Source of the DNA: CAZDML01 sp964506645
Lineage (GTDB): Bacteria > Elusimicrobiota > Elusimicrobia > 2-01-FULL-59-12
DNA: 13,080 nt
Assembly: GCA_964506645.1 (NCBI GenBank)
Contig: CAZDML010000053.1
Span: forward strand, 1-13,080
Reading direction: 5' to 3'
Shown here one piece after another: positions 1 to 7,965 of the stretch (positions are counted from its first letter, which is position 1; each line of letters begins with the position of its first letter). Made by a program: the position numbers and the translations under genes. The notes under the pieces are model-generated. The model had not been told where the DNA came from and did not search any database. It was given only the letters and a program-made list of their open reading frames with translations.

Positions 1-1622
1 ATAACCGTTTTATCGCCGTGTAATCCATCAATATCCTTCTGAATAAGACTTTCTGTCAAACTGTCCAGAGAGCTCGTCGCCTCATCGAAAATCATCACCT
101 TTACGTCTTTATAAAGCTCGCGTGCAATGCAAAGGCGTTGGCGCTGGCCGCCAGAAATCTTAATGCCATTGTCTCCTAGAATCGTTTCATACTGGAAAGG
201 CTGTCGGTTTAGAAAATCGTGAATATGCGCACGCTTCAACGCTTCCTCAAATTTGGGCAGAGGAGGATGATCTTCCCACAGCGTAATGTTATTCATGGCC
301 GTATCATTAAAAATCATGCTCTCCTGAGTCACGTACCCAATTTGGCGACGGAGATCGGACAGATCCAAATGGGCATAAGGAACATCGCCCAAGACCATGC
401 TTCCCTCGTCGGGTTTAAGGATTCCTGAAATGAGATTGGCAAGCGTCGATTTACCCGCTCCAGAGAGCCCCACAAAGGCAATGGTCGAGCGCGGCGGAAT
501 CGTCAAACTGACGTTATCCAAAATAGGGACGTTATTGTCGTAGCGGAATGACACATTCTTAAAATGGATCGGTTGATTGAAATCCGCAGGCTTTGCTGTG
601 GCAGGCTTCACTTCTAAAATGGCTGGCTTCTGAAGCTCTTCATGAATCCGCTTAAAGACATACATACTCCCAAGACATTCGAGATATTTCCGGTAGTTTT
701 GCTGCAAGCCAAGAAGTTCCGACATCGTTTGCTGAAGCAAGACAAGAATAAAAGCCAATTCCATCATTTTATGGCTGCCATGGCGGAACTCTAAATAAAC
801 AATACAGGCGATGATCATTGCACCGACAGGCTGCACGCCGTACTGGCCTAGCCCGCTATAAAATGAAAGCCGGTAAATCACATCCCCCAGCTTTCGGCTT
901 TCCTCGAAAATTTTATGCAGTACTTTATTCTGCGTACTGGTCGCCTTGAAATACTTGAAATTATTCATGCTTTGAACGAGGAGACTTTGCAACACGGCGG
1001 AAGATTCGGACGTTTGCAGCGAACATTCCTTGATGATGCGATTGATCCAGGAAGTCGCCGGGAAGAGAAGCAGTCCTAAAATCAGCATAAAGGACGTCAG
1101 TTTGGCATTCACAAGAAAGCAAAACCCAAGGTAAACAACAACGAAGACAACGCGGACAATCGTCGTTGCGTACATCTTAAAAGCCCCGCTAACGGCGCTA
1201 AACTCTCGCGTGAACGCATTGCTTAAAAAACCAACATCATTGGAAAGAAAATAACGGTAGGTCGAATCAAAGAGTCGCCCCACGGTTTTCACACGAAGAT
1301 CGACGAGCAAGTCCGCTTGAATACGTCCCACGTAAGCGGTTTCCCACATCAGAAAAGCGCTGCGCAGAAGGTAGGAGATAACCATAAACAACAACATAAA
1401 GCCTAGTGAATTGCGCTGACCGGCAAAAGTCAGCCCCGCCTCCATCAGGCGTGAAAGATGATTCTGGCTGTGCTCTCCGCCGATGTGCTGCAGAATTGGC
1501 ATGAGAGCCGACATACTCAAGCCTTCGAAGAGGGCACATAAAAACATAAGCCCCATTAAGTAATAGAACCGTCGTCCAATAAATTCGAGAAATATTTTAT
1601 AGCTTTGCCAGAGCGTTTTCAT
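1..1622 (-). CDS. ABC exporter, fused membrane and ATPase domains, PglK/MsbA-like (3' end cut by window edge)
   Basis: This is a one-polypeptide ABC exporter half-transporter, expected to work as an inner-membrane homodimer that flips a lipid-linked glycan. The frame is open from the ATG at 1622 to the left edge, 540 residues with no interruption. Hydrophobic segments lie near residues 20-43, 72-92, 153-188 (two helices), 262-278 and 288-305. The ATPase domain follows from about residue 350: Walker A GLSGAGKST (385-393), Q-loop Q432, signature SGGQR (490-494, in context KISGGQRQR), Walker B VMIFDE (509-514) and D-loop SSLD (517-520). The H-loop histidine and the tail fall outside the window. 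The stretch NNFKYFKAT (220-228) resembles, from memory, the matching region of the Campylobacter oligosaccharide flippase PglK; that is an inference. Its ATG overlaps the stop of the upstream glycosyltransferase gene by 4 bases. Wzm/Wzt-type transporters have separate subunits and look different. Confidence 0.95.
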   Translation of the reverse strand, partial: MKTLWQSYKIFLEFIGRRFYYLMGLMFLCALFEGLSMSALMPILQHIGGEHSQNHLSRLMEAGLTFAGQRNSLGFMLLFMVISYLLRSAFLMWETAYVGRIQADLLVDLRVKTVGRLFDSTYRYFLSNDVGFLSNAFTREFSAVSGAFKMYATTIVRVVFVVVYLGFCFLVNAKLTSFMLILGLLLFPATSWINRIIKECSLQTSESSAVLQSLLVQSMNNFKYFKATSTQNKVLHKIFEESRKLGDVIYRLSFYSGLGQYGVQPVGAMIIACIVYLEFRHGSHKMMELAFILVLLQQTMSELLGLQQNYRKYLECLGSMYVFKRIHEELQKPAILEVKPATAKPADFNQPIHFKNVSFRYDNNVPILDNVSLTIPPRSTIAFVGLSGAGKSTLANLISGILKPDEGSMVLGDVPYAHLDLSDLRRQIGYVTQESMIFNDTAMNNITLWEDHPPLPKFEEALKRAHIHDFLNRQPFQYETILGDNGIKISGGQRQRLCIARELYKDVKVMIFDEATSSLDSLTESLIQKDIDGLHGDKTV

Positions 1623-2854
1623 GGAGTGAGAGGTTGCTGAAGCAGCGTGTAATAATGGCTGTCGATCGTTTCGATTCCTGCAACACGCAGCATCTCTTCC
1701 GAGGCGTGTTTCAATCGGTCCTGCGGAATGGCCGCAGCCTGGCGAATGGCCTGCGCGAAGGCCACTGGATTCAAATCGCAGACATATCCGTTTTCACCGT
1801 TGCGAATCCACACATCCGTAACGCCCGGCAAGCGAGCAGCGACAACCGGAACACCACAGGCGATACTTTCCAGCATCGGTGTCCCTAACCCTTCGTTTTG
1901 ACTGGGCATGACATAAATATCGGACATTTTCATATATTCATCCACATTGTTTACGAATCCCACACGGATGAGAACCCGATCCCCCAAACCTTCGTCTCGA
2001 ACTCGCCGCTGGAGTTCCTGAAAGTACTTTTTATTCGCTTCCTGTTGAGGCCCTTCTTGCGTCGCAGGTCCCGCCAAAACCAACTTAAATTCGTTGGGCA
2101 AGCGCTGCATCACGTCTAACATGAACGATTGATTCTTCAGTGCATTAAAAAGTGCAATCTGCGAAATGACAATGTCGCTTTTAAGAAAGGGGGTATACTG
2201 CGACCGCAAAATGTCTTTTTTCCCCCATGCTACCTGAAATCGGTTCGGATCTACGGGATTAGGCCGCGTCCACACATTCGAAACGAGTCCATTCCTTTCA
2301 CACATCTGACGAAGCTGCTCTGAGATGCAAATCACCGGAATTCTTCCGTAAAAGGGCTTTTCATCGATGAGGCTTAATGGAAATGGCCGATACGAAAAAG
2401 GTTCTGTTGAAGGATTACAAATCTCCACCAGAACCCGTTTCCCCGAAAGACGCGCAAACAACATCGCCACCGAGGTCACTGCCACGTTGCCAAATATATG
2501 AACGACATCGAAAGAACGGCGGCGCTTAAAAAGAAACCAAAACGTCGGAACCGCTTCACACCAATAGTTCAGAACGAGCGTCATCCGCTGGAGAATCCGG
2601 CGTCCTAGGCCTAGCGTTTCTTTTTGAATTCGGTAATCTGGAAATAAGAAGCGAAAAGGCTTTACGGCAATCCGCGTAACGGGCACACCTTCCCATTTGT
2701 AATGAGACACTCCGTTATATTCAATGGAGCTGCAAAGAACGCTGTACTGCACTTTAAATTTTTGAGAAAGGCGCTGGTACGTGGTATGCGCCCTTAAACC
2801 AGATCCAGAATATTCAGGCGGGAACTTACTACTGACAACGAGAACACGCACCAC
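1619..2854 (-). CDS. GT4-family (GT-B, retaining) glycosyltransferase
   Basis: A 411-residue cytosolic or membrane-associated glycosyltransferase that would transfer a sugar from a nucleotide-sugar donor to the growing glycan. The N-terminal Rossmann half starts with VRVLVVSSKFPPEYSGSG (2-19), which carries the usual acceptor-side glycine-rich loop. Basic and hydrophobic stretches around residues 88-112 could hold it at the membrane. The C-terminal donor domain has LVLAGP (258-263), VGFVNNVDEYM (298-308) and the EX7E element SQNEGLGTPMLES (318-330, E321 and E329), then CGVPVVA (333-339). Length and motif order fit family GT4 well. The start is a GTG at 2854, directly followed by a second GTG that could equally serve; no strong Shine-Dalgarno is visible, and 13 bases separate it from the radical SAM gene's stop. 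Its stop overlaps the exporter start (ATGA). Donor and acceptor cannot be read from sequence. Confidence 0.93.
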   Translation of the reverse strand: MVRVLVVSSKFPPEYSGSGLRAHTTYQRLSQKFKVQYSVLCSSIEYNGVSHYKWEGVPVTRIAVKPFRFLFPDYRIQKETLGLGRRILQRMTLVLNYWCEAVPTFWFLFKRRRSFDVVHIFGNVAVTSVAMLFARLSGKRVLVEICNPSTEPFSYRPFPLSLIDEKPFYGRIPVICISEQLRQMCERNGLVSNVWTRPNPVDPNRFQVAWGKKDILRSQYTPFLKSDIVISQIALFNALKNQSFMLDVMQRLPNEFKLVLAGPATQEGPQQEANKKYFQELQRRVRDEGLGDRVLIRVGFVNNVDEYMKMSDIYVMPSQNEGLGTPMLESIACGVPVVAARLPGVTDVWIRNGENGYVCDLNPVAFAQAIRQAAAIPQDRLKHASEEMLRVAGIETIDSHYYTLLQQPLTP

Positions 2855-2867
2855 GGAGCCAGGAGCC

Positions 2868-3899
2868 TTACGACACCTTATGCTTCAAATAGCGTTTAAG
2901 AATGCCTCTTCCTTGCTCATCGTAAAACTGGCTCACGGGAAGGTAGAGCTGGCAGCCCGTGCAAAGCTGTGGATGTTCCCCTTTTTTCTCCCACTTATTC
3001 CGAAACGCCTGCAACGTCGGGCCATGCCAGATATCCAGAAGATGATTTTCCATGATATTGCCAATTCGGAGCTCTGAATTGAGGTCACGGCATACGCAAA
3101 AATTGACATCTCCGTCCGCCAAAATGTTGATGCGCCGATACATCTCGGAGCAAGGCTCCTTGGTCATATCATAAGGATTGTCGTGAATCTTATTGCCCCA
3201 GGGGAGATCGGACTCTTTAATCAATCCGCTCCAGGAATCGTAAGCGTCATCTTTAATACTGATATCTTCCTGCGCGAAATACTGAGCGACTCGCTTATAA
3301 TCCGCTCCGTTTGTAATTTCATCGAACGGTTTCGGGATACGCAGATAGAGCTGGATATGTATGGGTTTGCCGTGGCGAATGTTTGCTTCACAAAGATTCA
3401 CAATATTGTCGAGAACTTGCGGGTAGGCATCCACTCCATAAATCTTATGGTAAGTCTCCCGGTCTTTAATACAGGTTGAAATTTTCAGCTCGGTGATTCC
3501 TGACGTAACAAACTCATCGATATTAAAGTTATTCAAAGGAATCAGATTCGTATAAAACCAGATATCGCCAATTTTTTTCTGGGCACGCGCGTAGCGAATC
3601 TTCTCCAGAATTTTCTTATCCACCAGCGGTTCACCCACCGTAGGCGTTAAATTGACGGCGCCACCGCCGATATCGCAGTAATCATCGATCGCTTTGCGAT
3701 AAATCTTGTCATCGATAATGGTTTTTTTTCGTTTTTGATACCGGTAAGCACAAAAGCTGCAGTCTGCGCAGCAAATATTGGTGATTTCCACGCCAAAGTT
3801 AATCGGCATTTGTTCGCAGACCGTTTGGGATAGCTTATGCCGAAGCGAGGTCGGCATAAGGCCATGGAGCGTATTGTAAAGAAGGTCAAGAACAGCCAT
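2868..3899 (-). CDS. Radical SAM / SPASM-domain protein of unknown substrate
   Basis: A 343-residue radical SAM enzyme. The CX3CX2C cluster motif is C43, C47 and C50 (CCADCSFC, with ligands at the first, fifth and eighth positions), which would bind the [4Fe-4S] cluster that cleaves S-adenosylmethionine. The SAM-binding GEP motif is at 89-91, preceded by GGGAVNLTPT (78-87). A C-terminal SPASM/twitch-like region has C250, C268, C270, C313 and C316 with the pattern ILADGDVNFC and the tail LCTGCQ, suggesting at least one auxiliary iron-sulfur cluster. Such enzymes modify peptides, sugars or other small molecules. In a sugar locus the likely substrate is a nucleotide sugar or lipid-linked glycan, but that is inference from position only. 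The ATG at 3899 has AGGAG 7 bases upstream and overlaps the preceding gene by 14 bases. No leader-peptide-binding domain or precursor gene is visible. Confidence 0.93.
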   Translation of the reverse strand: MAVLDLLYNTLHGLMPTSLRHKLSQTVCEQMPINFGVEITNICCADCSFCAYRYQKRKKTIIDDKIYRKAIDDYCDIGGGAVNLTPTVGEPLVDKKILEKIRYARAQKKIGDIWFYTNLIPLNNFNIDEFVTSGITELKISTCIKDRETYHKIYGVDAYPQVLDNIVNLCEANIRHGKPIHIQLYLRIPKPFDEITNGADYKRVAQYFAQEDISIKDDAYDSWSGLIKESDLPWGNKIHDNPYDMTKEPCSEMYRRINILADGDVNFCVCRDLNSELRIGNIMENHLLDIWHGPTLQAFRNKWEKKGEHPQLCTGCQLYLPVSQFYDEQGRGILKRYLKHKVS

Positions 3900-5370
3900 G
3901 TGTTAACTCCTCATTCAAATCTTTGGCATATTGCTCCCGCACGGGAGCAAACCATTGGACCAGTGAGGCCTCTTTTTCATTACTGCTTGTCTTTTCAATC
4001 TCTTTTAGCAAAGCGTTTGATAAGGAATTGTAATTTATATCCTCGATAATAGCAACGCCTTCCTTTAATAACCCCTCAAAAAAAGCCTTATTTTCGGTGT
4101 AATCCGCTATCACCACCGAACGACCCGCCGCGATCGCTTCGACAAGCACGGAAGAACAAACCGAGACAGTCACGCGAGAACGAACGACCGTTCGATAGGT
4201 GGGCGGATCTGGGAAATGAATGCGATGCCCTGGAAAATGCTCATCGATATAGTTTTTTTCTGTACGTGCCGAGAATTCACTACAGCCATGTTGGCAATAA
4301 GCGATACGCAGCTCGGGATGATCAATTGAAAATCGGGCGAGGTTTGCCATGAGAAGCTCGGCCGCATCCTTACGAATACGGTAATCATCATGGAGAAAAT
4401 AAACGCCTGCGCAACACACATCATAGTCTTGTGGATAAGGGGGTGGATCGGAGGCCAGATGCTTGTGTAGACGCAAGGATCCGAGAGGTGCATAGGTCGT
4501 AAAGCGGGTGCCATTTCGCCGAAACATACGTGTCGAAATGGGCCCCCATGTAATCAACACATCCCCCATGGTGTACGCTGAAAAATCGCCGAGGATTGCG
4601 TGAGAGCCATTCTGGATCACAGCAAACGCTTTTCCCCCGGCACGCTTAAAACAGCCATACGCCATCGGAGAAATACCACTGCATTGTCCCGTGACGAAGA
4701 TAGTCCCCGTCACCGCTGAGAAAAGAGCGTCATAAATGAGGTAGACGGTTAACGTCGTTTGAAGCGCTTTGGACAGCGGGCGATTGTGCGATTTTTCATA
4801 ACGAAGGAGATGAAATCCGTGAATCAGAACCCATGCCAAAATCTTCGCTACCTGCGAGGTCCTGTAACGGCGCCAATGATGGGGTAAGCAAAACAACGTG
4901 TGTGGCGGATGCGCGCTCTCAGAATGCCGTTTTCCTTGTCCAACCGTGCAGACAACCGCCGTAGAGGACGCGTTAATTTCACGAGCGAACCATTCCAAGC
5001 CAAATTCTTTAAAAGCCCCTGCGGACCATTCCTCAAATAGATAGTCTACGTGTACCGTCCTCGAAGAACGATACATCAGAGAGCGGAGCAACATCCATCC
5101 CAAGTACGCCACCATACGGACATACAAACGAAATGCGGAACCCCACCGAACGACATGCCGACGATCCAGATAGATTTTGTGATACTCGCGGGTCACCGCT
5201 TGGAGAAAAACGTCTTCGGGGATCTGCAGAGAAGCGGCTAACGATCGCAAGAGTCCTGTCGATTGAAGAGTCTGCCGTAAAGCATCGCTATCCTGCAAAC
5301 GACGCGTATACCAGGCGTCAAAGTCAGAGGGTTTGGGCCACTGCGATCTCGGATCAATTTTTACGGGCAT
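3886..5370 (-). CDS. Large GT-B-like surface-polysaccharide protein, function unassigned (494 aa)
   Basis: I do not recognise a named family with certainty. The C-terminal half looks like a GT-B nucleotide-sugar-binding domain: VIQNGSH (251-257), DVLITWGP (270-277), GSLR (297-300), then AYCQHGCSE (357-365) and SVCSSVLVEAIAAGRSVVIAD across 403-423. That last pattern is the 'serine, then E, then G-R/K-P/S-V' loop typical of capsule and Kdo-type transferases. The N-terminal half has hydrophobic stretches near 79-99, 174-189 and 210-228 that may associate with the membrane. I chose the ATG at 5370 (MPVKIDPRSQ), 17 bases inside the FkbM gene. The frame stays open further upstream to an ATG at 5508, but that extension would overlap FkbM by 155 bases and its residues (Cys/Trp/Pro-rich) look like an out-of-frame shadow. 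A glycosyltransferase or glycan-polymer-processing role is likely; the reaction is unknown. Confidence 0.85.
   Translation of the reverse strand: MPVKIDPRSQWPKPSDFDAWYTRRLQDSDALRQTLQSTGLLRSLAASLQIPEDVFLQAVTREYHKIYLDRRHVVRWGSAFRLYVRMVAYLGWMLLRSLMYRSSRTVHVDYLFEEWSAGAFKEFGLEWFAREINASSTAVVCTVGQGKRHSESAHPPHTLFCLPHHWRRYRTSQVAKILAWVLIHGFHLLRYEKSHNRPLSKALQTTLTVYLIYDALFSAVTGTIFVTGQCSGISPMAYGCFKRAGGKAFAVIQNGSHAILGDFSAYTMGDVLITWGPISTRMFRRNGTRFTTYAPLGSLRLHKHLASDPPPYPQDYDVCCAGVYFLHDDYRIRKDAAELLMANLARFSIDHPELRIAYCQHGCSEFSARTEKNYIDEHFPGHRIHFPDPPTYRTVVRSRVTVSVCSSVLVEAIAAGRSVVIADYTENKAFFEGLLKEGVAIIEDINYNSLSNALLKEIEKTSSNEKEASLVQWFAPVREQYAKDLNEELTHGCS
3907..3912 (-). promoter_or_regulatory. Ribosome binding site for the radical SAM gene
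   Basis: The coding strand reads GAGGAG, ending 7 bases before the ATG at 3899. It lies inside the end of the upstream GT-B-like gene and supports independent initiation at the overlapping start. It is the clearest Shine-Dalgarno in the window. Confidence 0.75.
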
Positions 5371-6184
5371 ATAAAAGATATTCCGCAAAATCAAAGCCTG
5401 TGACCGGGCGTCCGTGCTCATCTTCGATCCGATAGCCCAGATCTTGGAGGGTTTTATACAGGGCCTCGGTGGACTCGCCCAGTTGCACCAAACGGCTGGG
5501 ATGCACACTCAAAATAATAACTGGATGATGCTCTTTAAGCATCTGCTGCGCACCGGCCAAGACGTCGCACTCAGCCCCTTCGACATCCATTTTCATCACT
5601 TCCGGATAGACCTGGTTCTCTCGGCAAAACGCGTCCAAAGACATTTCCTTTTTTAACACCTTCCGATAGTGTTGTCCTGTTCGCGGAACTACTGCATTCA
5701 TCGCATCCACGTCACCGCTTTCGTAAAAAATGACCGTTCGGCCCGCAGAGCGTCCTAAGAGGTGGGGCACAATCTCGATATTCGCGAAATGATTGTAATC
5801 GCAGTGCCTCTGGAGGTATCGCCCGTTCGCGAAAGACGGCTCAAAGGCATAAATTTTTCCGCCGGGCGCAACGAGCCGGCTCGCTGCTAACGCATAGAGC
5901 CCGATATGGGCGCCGACATCAAAGACGACTTTCTTGCCTCGGCAAAGTTCAATCCAGCGTTGGAAGCATCCGTTATGACGGTCACCGAACTCCTCATAGC
6001 GATAATGTCCAAAGCGATAGTCGAGGCGAATCGGCTGCTGTCCAAGCTGAATTTCGACGGCACGGGAGAAGTAAGGTTTGCGAAAAATACCAAAGTAAAA
6101 AAGCCCCAGAAACCGCTCAACAAGTGGCATCTTTTTAATCGCTTTATTGAGTTTCAGTTGCTTGACGAGTTCGATAGGACTCAT
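5354..6184 (-). CDS. FkbM-family SAM-dependent methyltransferase
   Basis: A 276-residue class I methyltransferase of the FkbM family, whose members O-methylate sugars and polyketides. Motif I is VVFDVGAHIGLYAL (86-99). The acidic ribose-binding segment is YAFEPS (112-117). The family-typical MKMDVEGAECDVLAG (197-211) follows, then VIILSVHP (222-229). The N-terminal 80 residues are basic and partly amphipathic, as is common for members acting on membrane-bound glycans. The gene starts at an ATG overlapping the stop of the asparagine-synthetase-like gene by 4 bases, with TGAGG 4 bases upstream. It probably caps or decorates a hydroxyl of the glycan made by this operon; which sugar and position cannot be read from the sequence. 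Confidence 0.94.
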   Translation of the reverse strand: MSPIELVKQLKLNKAIKKMPLVERFLGLFYFGIFRKPYFSRAVEIQLGQQPIRLDYRFGHYRYEEFGDRHNGCFQRWIELCRGKKVVFDVGAHIGLYALAASRLVAPGGKIYAFEPSFANGRYLQRHCDYNHFANIEIVPHLLGRSAGRTVIFYESGDVDAMNAVVPRTGQHYRKVLKKEMSLDAFCRENQVYPEVMKMDVEGAECDVLAGAQQMLKEHHPVIILSVHPSRLVQLGESTEALYKTLQDLGYRIEDEHGRPVTGFDFAEYLLYARKN

Positions 6185-7965
6185 GACGCCTCAACGAGGG
6201 ATTGACCGGACAACAGAGGTCTGAGACTGGCCAGGCTAATAATCAAATCGGCATGCGCCGCTCGGCCTTCGCGGTGTGCTTGCACTCGGCTGCGGACTTG
6301 ATCCATATCCAAAAACCCGAGCGTCTCGAGTGATTCGTCTTTCAAAATTTGTTCTCCCAAGAAAGAAAGATTCCCCTCCGGCCGTGTCGCGCGATTGCGG
6401 TCCGGCCATGAACGATCTTCCGGCATCGGCGGCAGTAACTGCTGAGCCCCCAAACCAAGGGATTTCAGTGCACGCCGTCCCACCGATACGACACTCTGTT
6501 GCAGCGGTGAATAGTCCGCACGCATATTCGTATTTGCATTATCGATTTCCATTAAAGTGGGGCTGAGAATACGAATGGCCTGCTTAAATACAACCGCGTT
6601 AAAGCGGATAGAAGCAGGCATCGCATGGAAAAGATCATAGACCGCCTTATGGAAAGCGACTGTACGCTCCTCCATAAACGTTCGAATACTGATAAGAAAA
6701 AGGGCACTATAGTGACGGGAGATGTTATGCGTATGCGCGTATTCCCAAATATCATAGGGATCGTCGCTAAGAGCCGAGGCTTCATCCATCGTTTTGTGGA
6801 TCGAAGAAAGAAGGGCAGCGCGCATTTGTTCTTTCAAAGCGGGTTTAACAAGTTCCAACGGGGCAATCGATTTTAGGCGATAAGAAATGGACTGAGCGAA
6901 AAGAGCGGGGAGATTCTGTTTCAGGGGCGCTAATTTCTTGAAAAACGTCGAAATGGAACGGGCGGGCAAATATTTCCCCTGAAATAAGAAATCCAGTGCA
7001 TATCCATGCAAAAGCACATCGGCCAGTGGTTTTATTTTCCCCTCAAAATTCAAAAAATGCGCATGATCAAACACGTTAAGCCCAGAGCTGAGTTCTGTGG
7101 CCTTCGGATAGATCGACGCATAATGATCTAAATCACGTTCGAGATACACATGCGATTGCCCCCTGGCGAGTGCAACCTGCCGGGCCACGCGGCATTCGTT
7201 ATTAAAGGTCGAACCGACCGTTAAACAAGTCACCGGTTTTGTAGTAGCGGCAAGAACCAGTCGGGAGTCAAGACCACCGCTAAGCAGGAGCCCGTAACGT
7301 TTATCCTCGGACGTGTACTCATTAACGGCGAGACGTAGCGTGTCGGCTAATTCCTGAGACCATTCGTTGAGAGTCCGATTTTTTGTTTTACGAAAGTCGG
7401 GTGTCCAATAGCGATGGACGCGAACAGATGCGTCCTTGTTGCCGAACTGAAGCAGGGAGGCATACTCAAGAAAAAAGGAATCTCGATCGTAGGTTTTTGA
7501 ACCCAATAGGCGTTGAAGGGCTATCAGTTCAAAAAAGGACTCGGCATGGATACGGCGCTGGCCTTCCTGAAGTGCCAGATCCCAACAGTGCTCATAATTG
7601 AGCGCGATCATAAAATGATCTTTCGCCTTCCGAAAGTACACAGGGAAAGATGCAAATCGATCATTCGCAACGAATAGCCGCTGCGCACTCTTCTCATAAA
7701 TAAAGAAAAGAAACGTGCCGTGAAAGCTCTTAAAATCAATGGATTCCAGAGGAGACGTTGAAAGAATGTTCTCAAAAGAACCGGAGCGTCCCTGGTAGAG
7801 CGGACAGCCCATCCAAAGAACAACACGTTGGGTCGATTCTACGATACGAAGGGTAGGAAATTCGGTGGCATGCCAATGAACACGCAGGGAGCCAAAGGAT
7901 TGAGTGGAGCAAGGGTTAGGCTGCTTTAGCAAGCGAAGGTCGATATCAATGACACTCCCATTCAT
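6181..7965 (-). CDS. Asparagine-synthetase-like ATP-dependent amidotransferase lacking the N-terminal glutaminase Cys
   Basis: A 594-residue protein with the two-domain layout of class B asparagine synthetases. The C-terminal synthetase domain carries the ATP-pyrophosphatase loop LLLSGGLDSRLVLAA (226-240), the following LTVGSTFNNE (248-257), and LLHGYALDFLFQGKY (318-332), which sits where the family has its second conserved glycine/aspartate motif. The N-terminal half keeps the outline of a class II glutamine amidotransferase (FHGTFLFFIYEKSAQRLFVA, 81-100; NDRFASFPVY, 101-110), but the protein begins MNGS rather than MCG, so the catalytic Cys2 is absent. Cys19 is not N-terminal and cannot substitute in the usual way. 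The ATG overlaps the upstream stop by 4 bases (ATGA), which supports this start. It may adenylate a carboxylate, such as a uronic or nonulosonic acid, and form an amide with free ammonia or an amine. Lasso-peptide cyclases and beta-lactam synthetases share the missing cysteine. Confidence 0.9.
   Translation of the reverse strand: MNGSVIDIDLRLLKQPNPCSTQSFGSLRVHWHATEFPTLRIVESTQRVVLWMGCPLYQGRSGSFENILSTSPLESIDFKSFHGTFLFFIYEKSAQRLFVANDRFASFPVYFRKAKDHFMIALNYEHCWDLALQEGQRRIHAESFFELIALQRLLGSKTYDRDSFFLEYASLLQFGNKDASVRVHRYWTPDFRKTKNRTLNEWSQELADTLRLAVNEYTSEDKRYGLLLSGGLDSRLVLAATTKPVTCLTVGSTFNNECRVARQVALARGQSHVYLERDLDHYASIYPKATELSSGLNVFDHAHFLNFEGKIKPLADVLLHGYALDFLFQGKYLPARSISTFFKKLAPLKQNLPALFAQSISYRLKSIAPLELVKPALKEQMRAALLSSIHKTMDEASALSDDPYDIWEYAHTHNISRHYSALFLISIRTFMEERTVAFHKAVYDLFHAMPASIRFNAVVFKQAIRILSPTLMEIDNANTNMRADYSPLQQSVVSVGRRALKSLGLGAQQLLPPMPEDRSWPDRNRATRPEGNLSFLGEQILKDESLETLGFLDMDQVRSRVQAHREGRAAHADLIISLASLRPLLSGQSLVEAS

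Noticed and set aside
3722..3729. Run of eight T on the plus strand (eight A in the radical SAM gene) as a phase-variation tract.
   Set aside because: It encodes normal Lys codons in a basic stretch just after the iron-sulfur motif. Eight bases is short, and a similar run occurs by chance at 10984-10991, so it is not evidence of a switch.
5371..5508. A 46-residue N-terminal extension of the 494-residue GT-B-like protein.
   Set aside because: It would overlap the FkbM coding region by 155 bases, and its Cys/Trp/Pro-rich composition looks like an out-of-frame reading of FkbM.
2868..7965. A peptide natural-product (RiPP, lasso-like) cluster: radical SAM/SPASM, Cys-less asparagine-synthetase-like protein and ABC exporter together.
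   Set aside because: No precursor peptide gene fits in the tiny gaps, no transglutaminase-type leader peptidase or leader-binding domain is visible, and most neighbours are sugar enzymes.
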